DNA of 64,000 bases. Origin: Abelmoschus esculentus (taxonomy: Eukaryota > Streptophyta > Magnoliopsida > Malvales > Malvaceae). Location: the NCBI GenBank assembly GCA_035048815.1, contig JAUCBN010000028.1, forward strand, positions 10,037,001 through 10,101,000, read 5' to 3'. The notes under the pieces were generated by a model. That model saw only the letters and a program-made list of their open reading frames with translations, ran no database searches and was not told where the DNA came from. The stretch's first letter is position 1; every line of letters starts with the position of its first letter. Position numbers and translations under genes: made by a program. This document shows, in pieces, positions 44,460 to 55,150 of the stretch.

Positions 44460-46110
44460 ATGACCAGGTCCAACCCTAACATTGATAAATACCCTTACGA
44501 TCCAAAAATTGAAAAAATAACACGAGATCTGAAACGAAGGGCTTACCAAAGAATGAACGTAGAACCTGGCCAACAAAACAACACAGGTATGAACACCACC
44601 GCGACAGACAACCGCGGTGCTTTCGTAGTTGTTGATCCAGTAAATATTCCAAGATAAGAACACGCTCGAACTATTAGAGATTATTTAGAGGAAGATTTAT
44701 ATGTCTTAACTCATGCTGTTATGATGTCTAACATAGAGGTAGAGCACTTCGAACTAAAACTGATCATGTTCAACATGATCAACACCCTATGCCAGTTTGG
44801 GGGTTCGCCCAATAAAGATGCTCGACAACTTCTTAAGTATTTTTTGGAAATTTGTAATTCGTTTAAGCTGTCGGGAGTCTCAGTCGACATCCTTAAGCTA
44901 AAATTGTTCCCCTATTCACTGAGGGATAGGGTAAAATCTTGGTTAAACAACCTTCAGCCGAGATTGTTGAACTCATTGACAGAACTATGCCAAAGCTTCC
45001 TTTCCAGATTCAGTTACACCAATATGAATGATAAACTCAGAAACGATATAACATCCTTTAGGCAAGACGAAGATGAATCAATGTATGAGGCTTGGGAAAG
45101 ATACAGAGAACTATACAGAAAATGCCTCATGCATGGTCTGCCTGAGTGGACCCAAGTACCCATCTTCTACAATGCAATTAACATCTCTACAAGGATGATG
45201 CTTGATGCTTACGCTAATGGCACCCTCTTAGACCGTCCACCCCATAAGAGTTTAGAAATTTTAGATAAGTTGACAAAGAATGACTATCAACACCCAACCA
45301 CTAGAAGAGGCATAACCAACATGGTCAAAGATCTGTATAAACCAAGCCACGTTTGGGAAGTAAAAGCAGTCACCGTTTTTTATAAAACCTATGGTGAAAA
45401 TCATGACTCGAACGCATGCCCACACAATCCAAAATCTTCCTTTTATATTGGAAACTTAATAGAAACAATATATCCAACAGTTACAACCCATCATAGAAGA
45501 AGCACCCTAATTTCTCATGAAACAATCCTAATAATGCGCTCAACGCGCAATATCAACCAGTGCAATCTACAGGATTCTAGCTAAACAATAGATTTCTCAA
45601 CAGAAGATGTCGTAGTAGGCTCCGCCGCCACAGCAGACAACAGACATCCAGACTTTGGAGAACATACTGCAAACATTTATGGTCCAGACTAGTGCATACA
45701 TTGCAAATACCAACAAGTTCATCCAAAGAGCCGACACCTTCATGGACAGAACAAAAATGAGAATGTAGAATAACGGAACTGCTCTCAAAATGCTGGAAAC
45801 CACAGTAGGACAAATGGCACAATAAATAAAATGTTGAAGTCACTAGAATCTGTCCTCATAAACAATGTAAAGCCATATCGACCAGAAGTGGATTACAACT
45901 AAAGGACCCTGAAATACCTACTCAAACAGTAGGTAAGACCCCTGAAACAGTAGCTCCTAAAGAAGCTACTTATGAAACATCTAAGGCAAAGGAACCAGCA
46001 GACACTATCGCAGCAGATGATGCCATAGTCGCACCGCAGATAAGATTCTAGTGCAACGAAAAGATCGAAGATCTGCGTTTACCACCACTTTTCCACAAAG
46101 GTTAAAATAG
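44460..46110 (+). pseudogene. element D gag
   Basis: MTRSNPNIDKYPYD start, then the gag core in a long open run (44721-45584): NIEVEHFELKLIMFNMINTL, CNSFKLSGVSVDILKLKLFP, SFLSRFSYTNMNDKLRNDIT, RQDEDESMYEAWERYRELYR, INISTRMMLDAYANGTLLDR. The knuckle has lost its first Cys residues (YGENHDSNACPHNP). Stops lie at 44655 and near 45582 and in the Gln-rich part; the C-terminal helix (about 45720-45800) is frame-shifted. Clearly a sister of element A gag. Confidence 0.85.
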
Positions 46111-46134
46111 CAAAAACAGGAGTATCAGTTTAAG

Positions 46135-46700
46135 AAATTCCTAGACATACTTAAAAAGGTACACATAAACATATCTTTGGTGGAGGCAATAAAGAAAATG
46201 TCCAACTATGCCAAGTTCCTTAAAGATATTATATCCAAAAGGATAAAAAATGAGGAATTTGAAATAGTTGCCGCAACAAAAGGATGTGTGTCAATGCTGC
46301 ACAACAAGGCCACAACTAAAAGAAAAGATCCTAGTAGTTTCACAATACCATGTGCTATTGGTGATCAATACGTGGGTAAGGCATTATATGAAATAGGCGT
46401 CAGCATAAATCTCCTGACTAAGTTAGTATTTCAGAAGCTAGGCATTGGGTAAGCAAAGCCAACAACGGTGATGTTGTAGCTGGCAGACCGCTCTTACGTA
46501 CAACCAGAAGGAAAAATTGAAGATATTCTAGTAAGGATAGATAAATTTATTTTTCCTGCTGACTTCTTAATTCTTTATTGTGAAACAGATGAACATACAC
46601 CAATCATATTAAGAAGACCATTCCTAGCCACAGGAGAACAATGATCGACTACGAGAAAGGAGAATTGATCATAAGGGTTAATGATCAATAAGTAAAGATC
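46135..46700 (+). pseudogene. element D protease
   Basis: EAIKKMSNYAKFLKDIISKR, then YEIGVSINLLTKLVFQKLGI where A and B have D-L-G. The catalytic Asp is Glu here, predicted to be inactive. YVQPEGKIEDILVRIDKFIF and IILRRPFLATG follow, with a stop at 46450 and a shift near 46635. Confidence 0.82.
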
Positions 46701-46853
46701 AATGTATTTAAAACTCAAACATTCAGAAGAACCAGGGGAACTCGACTATGAGGATGAAATAGATTGTCTTGATATAACCCGCCGAGGAAGCAGTGCTGAA
46801 TGTCGTAGCCGTTTTTTTATGGAGAACCATGTATAGACAACCAAAATATAAAG

Positions 46854-47830
46854 ATGCCAGAAAAACACACAGAAGAAGGTAATTGGGTAACTTCATACCT
46901 AAGTAAGTATTTTGAGTCCCTTGAGTACACTTCAAGAGGAAGCAAGAAACAAAAATCATCTTTAGAACAACCCCCAGAATTGGAATTAAAACAACTACCT
47001 GAGCAATTAAAATACGTCTATTTGGGATTAAATGAAACAGTGCCAGTAATTATTTCCTCTAAGTTACAGCCTGAATAGGAAAAGCGACTAACTGACATGC
47101 TATGGCAGCACACAAAGACAACCGGATGGACAGTTGCAGACCTGAAGGGGATCAACCCATCATTGTGCATGCATAAAATATTATTAAAAGATCATAAACC
47201 TACCATTGATGCACAGAGACGGTTAAATCATACGATGAAGGAAGTGATAAGAAAAGAAATCATTAAATGGCTTGACGTATGTATCATCTACCCCATATTT
47301 GATACCACATGGGTAAGTCCAGTAAAATGCGTCCCAAAAAAAAGAGGAATGACAGTAATCTCAAATGAGAACAACGAATTAATTTCAACAAGAACTGTAA
47401 TCGGGTGGAGAGTATATATGGACTATCGGAAACTTAATCAAGTAACAAAAAAAGATCATTTTTTTTACCATTCATCGACCAAATGTTTGAAAGGTTAGCC
47501 GGTAAACCCTACTATTGTTTCTTACATGGCTATTCATGATACAATCAGATTACCATAACCCCCGAAGACCAAGCCAAAACAACCTTCACATGTCCATATG
47601 GAACATACGCCTTTAGAAGAATATCGTTTGGGCTATGTAACGCACCTACAACATTCCAACGATGCATGATGGCAATATTCTCCGATATAATTGAAGATCA
47701 CCTTGAAATATTTATGGATGATTTCTCTATGTTCGGAGATAATTTTGATAACTGCCTAGGCAACCTGGAAAAAGTACTACAAAGATGTGAAGACACGAAC
47801 CTAATCTTAAATTGGAAAAAATAACATTTC
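46854..47830 (+). pseudogene. element D reverse transcriptase
   Basis: Upstream spacer ELELKQLPEQLKYVYLGLNE and TVPVIISSKLQPE, a stop at 47076, then GWTVADLKGINPSLCMHKIL. RT proper has EIIKWLDVCIIYPI, VSPVKCVPKKRGMT, WRVYMDYRKLNQVTKKDHFF, a frameshift near 47465, then YGTYAFRRISFGLCNAPTTF and the catalytic box IFMDDFSMFGDNF (47708-47746). The thumb block ends at a stop at 47821. The Asp pair is intact. RT would copy element RNA to DNA inside the particle. Confidence 0.87.
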
Positions 47831-48500
47831 ATGGTTGATGAAGGGATAGTCCTCGGCCACAAGATCGCCTGCAGTGGCATAGAAGTTGACAAGGCCAAAA
47901 TAGTTGTGATAGAAAAACTGTCACCACCAACATCTGTAAAAGGAATACATAGTTTCCTTGGATATGCTGATTTTTACCGACGATTCATTAAAAAATTTTC
48001 CAAAATCACCAAACCTCTGTCAGCATTATTGGAACATAATAAATTATTCAACTTCGATGAATCATGCAGCAAGGCTTTCGAGATGTTGAAGCAGAAATTG
48101 ATATCCGCCCTTACAGTAGTTCCACCTGACTGGGATGCACCATTTGAACTAATGTGCGATGTAAGTGATTACGCTGTCGGGGTAGTACTCGGGCAACAGA
48201 AGAACAAGATCTTTCATGTCGTACACTATGCTAGCAAAACCTTAAACTATGTCCAAGTCAATTACACTACAACTGAGAAAGAATTACTAGTAGTAGTTTT
48301 CACTTTCGACAAGTTCAGATCATATCTTATTGGCAGTAAGGTAATTGTACACACAGATCATTCTACTATAAAATATCTACTATAAAAAAAAGATGCAAAA
48401 CCACGCTTGACACGATGGATATTACTGCTCCAAGAATTTTAAGTTGAAATAAAAGACAGAAAGGGAATGAAAAATTCAATAGCAGATCATCTATCACATT
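47831..48500 (+). pseudogene. element D RT connection and RNase H
   Basis: GIVLGHKIACSGIEVDKAKI, then VKGIHSFLGYADFYRRFIKK mark the end of RT. RNase H has FELMCDVSDYAVGVVLGQQK (first Asp), NYTTTEKELLVVVFTFDKFR (Glu) and VIVHTDHSTIKYLL (Asp), so the acidic residues are preserved. Stops follow at 48383 and 48441. The continuation (KGMKNSIADHLSHLQ) is the usual 'ADxLSRL' end. The second RNase H seen in the Ogre element is absent, as expected for Athila. Confidence 0.87.
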
Positions 48501-49936
48501 TACAAGGGAACAAGGCAATTAACCCTGAACAAGAAATCAGAGATATATTCCCATATAAACAAATACTAGCCTCCACGGCGGTTGAATGGAAAATATCAAC
48601 AGAAGATCCTGACATGACGATAGATAAAATTACTTTCATACTATCTGAGTATATCCATCACTCTACCTTAGCCGCATCCACAACACCATGGTATGTTGAT
48701 ATTGTCAATTACATTACAAGTCGCATTCTTCCTCACCACCTCAACCATCAAGAAAAGAAAAGGTTCAAACATGACGCAAAGCATTATTTTTGGGATGATC
48801 CTTTTCTATTTAAATAATAAGCAGATCAAATAATAAGGCGATGTATACCGGAAGAGGATTAAGAAAATATACTAGCACAATACCACGTATCTCCTTATGA
48901 TGGATATTTCGGCGACAATAGAACGACAGTAAAAGTAATACAATCAGGACTATACTGGCCGAGTCTATATAAAGATGCACAGGAATATTGTAAAAGGTGT
49001 GATAGATGCCAAAGGATGTGAAACATATCAAAAAGAAATGAAATGCCTCTACAAAACATTCTCAAAGTAGAATTGTTTGATGTATGAGGGATTGACTTCA
49101 TGGGACACTTTCCATAATCATATGGTAATCTCTATATCTTATTGGCAGTATATTATGTATCCAAATGGGTAGAAGCAATAACAACAGTAAGAAATGATGC
49201 CAAAACAGTGCAGAAATTCTTAAAGAAAAACATCTTCACCAATTTTGGTATACCACGTGTCATAATAAGTGATGGGGGTAAATATTTTGATAATAGACAT
49301 ATTGCCACAGCCTTAAAGAAATTGGGAGTAACACACAAGATAGCCACAATATACCACCCACAAACAAACGACAAAGCATAAGGGTCGAATAGAGAACTCA
49401 AATCAATACTGAAAAAAGTTGCCAATCCAACAAGAAAAGATTAGTCCATATGATTGGATGACGCGCTATGGGCATATAGAACAACATTCAAAACTCCACT
49501 AAAAATGTCTCCGTACCAACTAGTCTATAGAAATCCTGTCATCTACCAGTAGAGATAGAACACAAAGCATATTAGGCAATACGAATGGTCAACATGGATT
49601 GAGACAAAGCAGGGAAGAAAAGATTATTAGACCTTAATGACATCGAAGAATTCAAAACTTCAGCATACGAGAACGCCAAAATCTACAAAGAAAAAAATAA
49701 AAAGATGGCATGACAACAACCTGCTGCCACGACAGATACTGGCTGGGTAGATGGTTTTACTCTATAATTCTCGATTAAAGCTATTCCCTAGAAAACTAAA
49801 ATCTAGATGGTCTGGACCATTTGATGTTGTTCAAACACATCCTAACAGAGCAATTACAATCGGATCACAAAAAGATGGACATGAATTTAAAGTCAATGGA
49901 CAATGCCTCAAACTATACAAGGGAGCAAACTTTTAG
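48501..49936 (+). pseudogene. element D integrase
   Basis: The zinc-binding region reads YHVSPYDGYFGDNRTTVKVI and YCKRCDRCQR; the second His of the HHCC pattern is Tyr (a CAT-to-TAT change). The catalytic core keeps the first Asp (IDFMGHFP) and second Asp (ISDGGKYFDN), but the codon of the catalytic Glu after HPQTN is a stop (about 49379). The C-terminal domain appears as LYNSRLKLFPRKLKSRWSGP and NGQCLKLYKG. Stops and frameshifts are numerous between 49380 and 49750. Confidence 0.85.
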
Positions 49937-50060
49937 GAAATCAAGGAAACAATCACATTAGGAGATGACACCACGTCTTCTCCTATCACGCACTAAAACA
50001 CTACTTCTCTTTTTACCTTTAAATATAACTACACTAAAGTTTAGGCATAGGTTCTTTATT

Positions 50061-50236
50061 TTTACTTTTAGGAATCAAAGCAAGACCTCACTCTTGTTCG
50101 CGTCCAACCACCACGCTCGGCAAAAAAGCCGATGGAGAGCCCACCGAAAGCAGTCGTTGAGCAGCCGCACAAAACCCGCCGCAAGCTCCTTATCGACAGT
50201 GACTACAAAGATTTCTTTGGGTCTAAAGAATTCTAA
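50061..50236 (+). pseudogene. element D ORF2 remnant: acceptor-like site joined to the last codons
   Basis: TTTTTACTTTTAG (AG at 50070-50071) corresponds to the site before ORF2 in A and B. Then an ORF2 C-terminus appears in frame from 50123: KKPMESPPKAVVEQPHKTRR and KLLIDSDYKDFFGSKEF, stop at 50234. It matches the tail of A ORF2 (KKPMVSPPKA...RKLIIDSDSRDSF). All of the central domain is deleted. Confidence 0.65.
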
Positions 50237-50242
50237 GTGCGG

Positions 50243-50360
50243 TAATTTTTCTTATTTATTTATTTTTTTACTTTTTTTCTTTTTCTTTTCTTTTATCTTT
50301 TTATTTTTAGTTATTTTTGTTTTTTCTCTATTACTTGGCCATGCATTGAGGACAATGCAT
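50243..50360 (+). other. T-rich tract and H1 hairpin of element D
   Basis: About 95 bp of nearly pure pyrimidine/T sequence, then a perfect 8-bp stem ATGCATTG / CAATGCAT around AGGA (50341-50360). CTCGAGTCTGGGG follows, resembling a polypurine tract although it is 830 bp from the LTR. Confidence 0.7.
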
Positions 50361-50719
50361 CTCTCGAGTCTGGGGAACAATTGTCCAAATTTTGTAACAT
50401 GTAATTATCTGCCTTTTATGGAAATAATTAAAGTACCTTGATTATTGCCTTAAAAATTCTACTTAATATCTTATCTTATACAATTACAATTAAATTTTTT
50501 TAAAACTATGAATTTTATTGAAACTGCCTCGGCAATAACATATTCTTCAGCCGCCGCAGCAGTTCATACCATTCACTAGACTTGAATTCAGAAAGGTTTA
50601 CTAGGCTTAGTACTTAGGATTAGACTATGAGCCTAATTTCATATAAACATTGCTAATCTTAGTTGATTTTAAAAGTTCTTTTCTTTGAAAAAGCAATAAG
50701 GACATAGGCTTAGACTTTA

Positions 50720-50875
50720 AACTAGAGGTGCCTATCATCAGCTCTAGTTAGTTCATACAGGTGCCCATGATTGGCTTTAGGTTTTAGTTTTTCTCTCACT
50801 TACTAGAGGTGTCCGAAATTAGCTCTAGTAAGAAATAGCTAAATACTTGAAGTGCCCAAAACTGACTCAAGCAAT
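50720..50875 (+). other. constant-loop hairpin array of element D (four units)
   Basis: Units: AACTAGAG/CTCTAGTT (50720-50749, loop GTGCCTATCATCAG); a weak one with loop GTGCCCATGATTGG (50761-50774); CTTACTAGAG/CTCTAGTAAG (50799-50832, perfect 10-bp stem, loop GTGTCCGAAATTAG); and one with loop GTGCCCAAAACTGA and a one-mismatch CTTGAA/CTCAAG stem (about 50849-50875). Confidence 0.72.
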
Positions 50876-51150
50876 ACAACTATATAGCAATATATAATTA
50901 TACATCAATTTCAGGGAGAAAGAAAGAAAAAGAATTAATAAATCTTAGTCGAAAGTCTTGAGCTAGAAAAAGGATTAGAACTTAGAAAATCAACTTTGAC
51001 ATAGCTACGCACACACACACACTAAGACTTATAGTCCAATTCTGAGGAACGCCTAGAACCTAAAAGAGGCCGAGTCAAGAAAGGAACTCTACCGCGGCAG
51101 GTAGGACGGTATATTACTTTAAAATTCAAGACTTAAAAATTATCTTTTGC

Positions 51151-51188
51151 ATTGCTTGAGGACAAGCAATAGTTCGAGTTTGGGGGTG
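51151..51188 (+). other. H2 hairpin and polypurine tract of element D
   Basis: Perfect 8-bp stem ATTGCTTG / CAAGCAAT around AGGA (51151-51170), then CGAGTTTGGGGGTG and the LTR start TGATAAG at 51189. An ACGCACACACACAC motif lies at about 51007. Confidence 0.8.
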
Positions 51189-52535
51189 TGATAAGCACTA
51201 AAAAATCCTCAATTTTCACATCATTTCTCCACTCATCTATTGCCAATAAAGACATAATTAAATGTGATAATAGATATTTCTGGTTATTTTTCATATCACA
51301 ACATCTAATCACTAACTTCATGAATTTATCTATTAATTGACATAAAACATATATGTTTGATAGTTTTCTTTCTTAAACAGGAAACTAGATCATAGAAAGA
51401 GCCAAAGAAGAAAATATATGTTGAATTGCAGATGAAGCACCCGCCACGGCAGCGTTCTGAAAGCCGCAGAAGCAACGTAAAATACGACAATTGGTGCTCA
51501 ATAGAAAGAGGAAAAGATACCGAAATCAACGGAAAAAGAGCAAAAGAAAGAAGAACTCGGTTAGGAGGTCAAGCCCAAGTCAAACCATGAGAAAAGAAGA
51601 GATGTTTTAGGAAATAAGATTAAATTAATATAGTTTAATTAGGAATTAGATTTCTTTCCTGTTTAGAACTCTTTCCTTGCATAGAAAGATTAACTTGGGG
51701 CTTGGCCTATATAAGGCACTTATTAGGTTTAGGTTTAGTATGGAGTCAAGACGATTCTCACATTATTATACCTTTAACCGCCACCTCCATCATGTTCTAA
51801 GTCTTTCGAAGGTTTAGATTATTTATGGAGTACTCGAAAATTAAGGTTATATTATGTTGATATTTATTAATGCAAAATATATTTCATAGTTTATTCTCTC
51901 TTTATAGTTACTCTTCTTGCATATGAGCTCGAAAGATAAGTATGTGAGAAAAACTTATTTGCCTAGTATCAAGAGATGTAGGTTCACAAAACGAGATAAT
52001 ACGGTCTTTGCTCATAGGCATTGACTAATCTGTCAAGGATTTCAGTAACTAATAGGACGCATGTGTTCGTTTGTTGTTCGCCCTTGATTCACGCTAGGAG
52101 GTATCATCAAGATATGGGTTTCAACAGTTCTCTTCGCTTAGGGATAAGGAAGAAGACATTCAAGGATACTCTGTCGAACTATAGAATGTTGGATTTTTGA
52201 CAAGACATAACCCCGCCTAGGCAGTTGCGGTGACCCTTAGTGCGATCCGCCGAAGTGGAAATTAAATCCATTGCATTAATAAGTGGATACTTAACATAAC
52301 TAGATTCTTCTTTACAAAACACTCAATCTAACATCGCTTTTATCCTATTATTTCATTATTTAAATTTATGCTTTTATAGTTATCTTAGTTATCATTCAAT
52401 CTCTCAAATTACTTGTGTTTTTAGTTTTCTTAGTGCAGTTATAAGAAGTAGTAAAATTGACTCAATCTTTGTGGGATCGATATCTTAAATATTACAATCT
52501 GATAAAGGTGGAATTAATTGGACTCCATAGCATCC
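51189..52535 (+). repeat. 3' LTR of element D (outer right LTR of the nest)
   Basis: TGATAAGCACTAAAAAATCC start; TATATAAG box at 51708. The end reads GACTCCATAGCATCC and then ATTGC; the final ATCA seen in other copies seems lost by a 4-bp slip between repeated ATC. About 1347 bp. Confidence 0.8.
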
Positions 52536-55150
52536 ATTGCTAATTCTTGAGGAATCTATTCTTACTAGAATCACGATCAGGCAACAAAATATGACTCGGA
52601 TCATACCACCAGGTTCATATCAATTGTGTTGGATGAGGAGAGTTTTATGAAGGTTAAGGGAGTAATTTCCTTACCCATTCACTTAATGTTTTATAGCCTT
52701 AGAGAAAAGGGGTCATCTTTCGTTCACAACCTCCCTAATTCTCTTATTCTTCTTTACTTTCCTAACTCAAAGAGAAAGTGGGAAACTTATTGCTTCTGAG
52801 GTAGAATCATGATTTTCTCATCAAGGAAGAGTTGTTTAGTAGCTCAAGATGTCCGTTTCAAGGTGTTTATCTTTTGGTTTAGTGAGAGAAGAGTTTAAAG
52901 TTCAAGAACAAGTTTTGGAGGTGTAAAAAGCTTGGGGAAGTTCTAATTCGGGTTTGTTGCTTGAGGTCAGTACATTTCTGACTCTTACACTTCATGAGCC
53001 TCATAAAATAATTGCTTTGTTTGATTGAATGCTTCAGATTGCTAGTTTGGTGCTTGGGTAGTTTGGAACCCTAGAAAAGGTAGACTTCATATTTAAGGTT
53101 GTACTGATGTAAAATTGTTATAAAACCACCTAATGTACTTCCAGTAACATGTAGGAACAAAGTGAGAATCAATCATGTAGGTTGAGGTGGGAAATTTGGA
53201 GATTTTCCAACCCATTTTGTATAGAGGTACCGATACGGGGTAGGACCATATCGGTATACTAGAGTATAATTGAAAGGTTGTTTGTGAGAGGCATATCGGT
53301 ATGCGGTGAAGCGTATCAATACCCATAACAAGATTTGAATTCCAGAATCATCTTCATGTACCAATACGAGAGGATGTATAGATACCACTATTCCATTAGG
53401 TTAAAGATGACTTTGAGTATCGATACATAGGTAGGGGCGTATCAATACGGGTAATGTACTGATAGGGGGCCCTTGCGTATAGGAACTTGGTATCGATACG
53501 AGGGTGAAGCGTATCGATACGGGCTTTAAGTTGAGGCTTTCGAATGGTGTTCGTGTATCGATACCCTAGTGGCACGTACCGATACCCTAGGTTGATGTAT
53601 TAATACGCGTAGAATAATCTACCCAAAAATTTGAGTTAGTGTACGGGGGCTCTATAATTCGAGATAAAAGCTTCAATGAGTCTCTAAAGGTGTAAAATAA
53701 ATTGTAAAACTAATAAACTGAGTTTAATACCTCAATAGGTGAATTCATAGAAAATGGCTTAATAATTTTTATATGGCTTCCTTATGTTATTCTTGATTGA
53801 AGATCCTTGGTGGATCAGGTAATATCATATAGTAGTTGGGGTGCTTTTATACGCAGAAAAGATGTTGGAATACTTTAAAGAGCTCAACTAATGAATAATT
53901 TGATAATTATATAATTGAGTTAATAGTTTTGAAGTATTAAACTTGGATTATTGAAAGCATGCATTGGACTTGATAATGGTTTAACTTGGTGTTCGTTATC
54001 TCTTGGTAGGATGTGTGGATTTCTCGAGAGAGAACGTGTTACTTATGTGTGTAAAAAGGAATTTGAATATCCTAGAGTCAATACATGAACACTTAATCAA
54101 TGGGATGTGTACTTTAGTTGTGTAAGCGAGTATGTTTGATGTGTCCATGGGCTATGTGATCTGGATGCGGTTTGAACCTATTCGTAGTTATGATGATCCG
54201 GATAAGGAAATATAACCTGATGGGTTATGTGACCTTAGGATCGGACTATTTGTAGCTATGGTGATCCAAGTATGTCCTAAACGTATCTGTGGCTAACGTT
54301 GATCTGGATATGGTCCACCCAACGATAATGTGATCATAAGGAAACCCGATAGCTATGTGAGTACGAGTATAGCAGGGTTACATTTTGCCAATAGGTATGG
54401 ATGTTGTATGCATATATGTATGTTATGTTGTTTAGTGATTGGTGACCTCTATACCCTAAGGTTGTGTGAGTAGGGTAAGGTACTTATAACTCGATAGGCT
54501 GTGTGATCTTAAGTAACTCGATGGGTTATGTGATCTTGAGTAACTTGATGGGTTGTGTGATACCAAGTAGGTAAGCCTGAAATGGCATTTGATATTCTAT
54601 TATGTTGATGTCTTGAGATAAATAAATTGGGAAGTCTAACTAAGGTAGGCTAAGAGATGAACCTTAGTTAAAAGTCTTTTTGTGCACTCTTAACCATATT
54701 ATCATGCATGCTTGTTTTATAATATTCATGAACTACGATAGAGTAAAAATATACCACTGAGCTTTGTTAGCTCAGAGGACGAAATTATGGTTTTCTCGTA
54801 GCGTAGGGGGTAGGTAGCTTTGGAGGAGCACATCGAGGAGGACTTTCCAGCAGCGGAACCGTGAAAGAGTACAATACTTGATCTTTAGTTTAGACTTATT
54901 GTATTCATAGGACCTTACCACAAATCGAGTCTATATCTTTATTTTGGATTTTGTCTCCAGTCGGATAATGTATTTTGAAATGGATCTCATATTTTATAAA
55001 CACTTATTTTAATTTTGATCTATGTGGATTTATGAATTGTGGCATTTTAGAGATTTTAGAATGCGTATTTTTAAAGGAATTTTGATGGATCGGGTTTTGG
55101 GTGACTCGAATATGATCTTTGGATTAGGATTGGGTTCGTGGTGTTATATT
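52536..55150. other. continuation of the interrupted target; LTR-like, non-coding
   Basis: Starts with target site ATTGC then TAATTCTTGAGGAATC. No open frame of note. The stretch 54090-54560 has recurrent GATGGGTTATGTGATCT-like phrases. 54750-54900 (ATACCACTGAGC...TAGCTCAG, then AGGAGCACATCGAGGAGGAC) resembles the R/U5 part of chromovirus LTRs, ending near GGTGTTATA (55140-55148). The element type is not certain. Confidence 0.35.
53229..53606. repeat. dense cluster of GTATCGATAC-type palindromic motifs
   Basis: About fourteen variants of CGTATCGATACGG in 380 bp, including perfect GTATCGATAC cores near 53415, 53492, 53510 and 53552, and one-base variants (ATCAATAC, ACCGATAC, ATCGGTAT). Spacing is irregular, so this is not a simple tandem array. 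Confidence 0.7.

Larger units (their letters stand above)
9543..52535 (+). mobile_element. composite nested Athila insertion (LTR-A-LTR-D-LTR with four or more inner insertions)
   Basis: The outer LTRs (9543-10880 and 51189-52535) belong to the same subfamily and are flanked by near-identical 5-bp sites. Between them lie two closely related Athila internal regions, A (gag-protease-ORF2) and D (gag-protease-RT-RNase H-integrase). They are separated by the two ends of one LTR that was itself invaded. Inner insertions are an Ogre/Tat element in A gag, a solo copia-like LTR in A's 3' non-coding region, and B containing C1 containing C2 inside the middle LTR. The tRNA-Asp-type primer sites, the polypurine tracts and the gag/pol order all support the Athila lineage of Ty3/gypsy. 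The tandem interpretation is inference; two independent neighbouring insertions are less likely because only one flanking duplication is visible. Confidence 0.65.

Noticed and set aside
52531..52545. Alternative that the right outer LTR ends in TG and that the flank match is chance
   Set aside because: The 4-of-5 target match and the smooth join of flanks favour the single-insertion model, but this remains inference.
53093..53388. Minus-strand frames at the second CGATAC cluster
   Set aside because: Same cause: the repeated motif keeps frames open.
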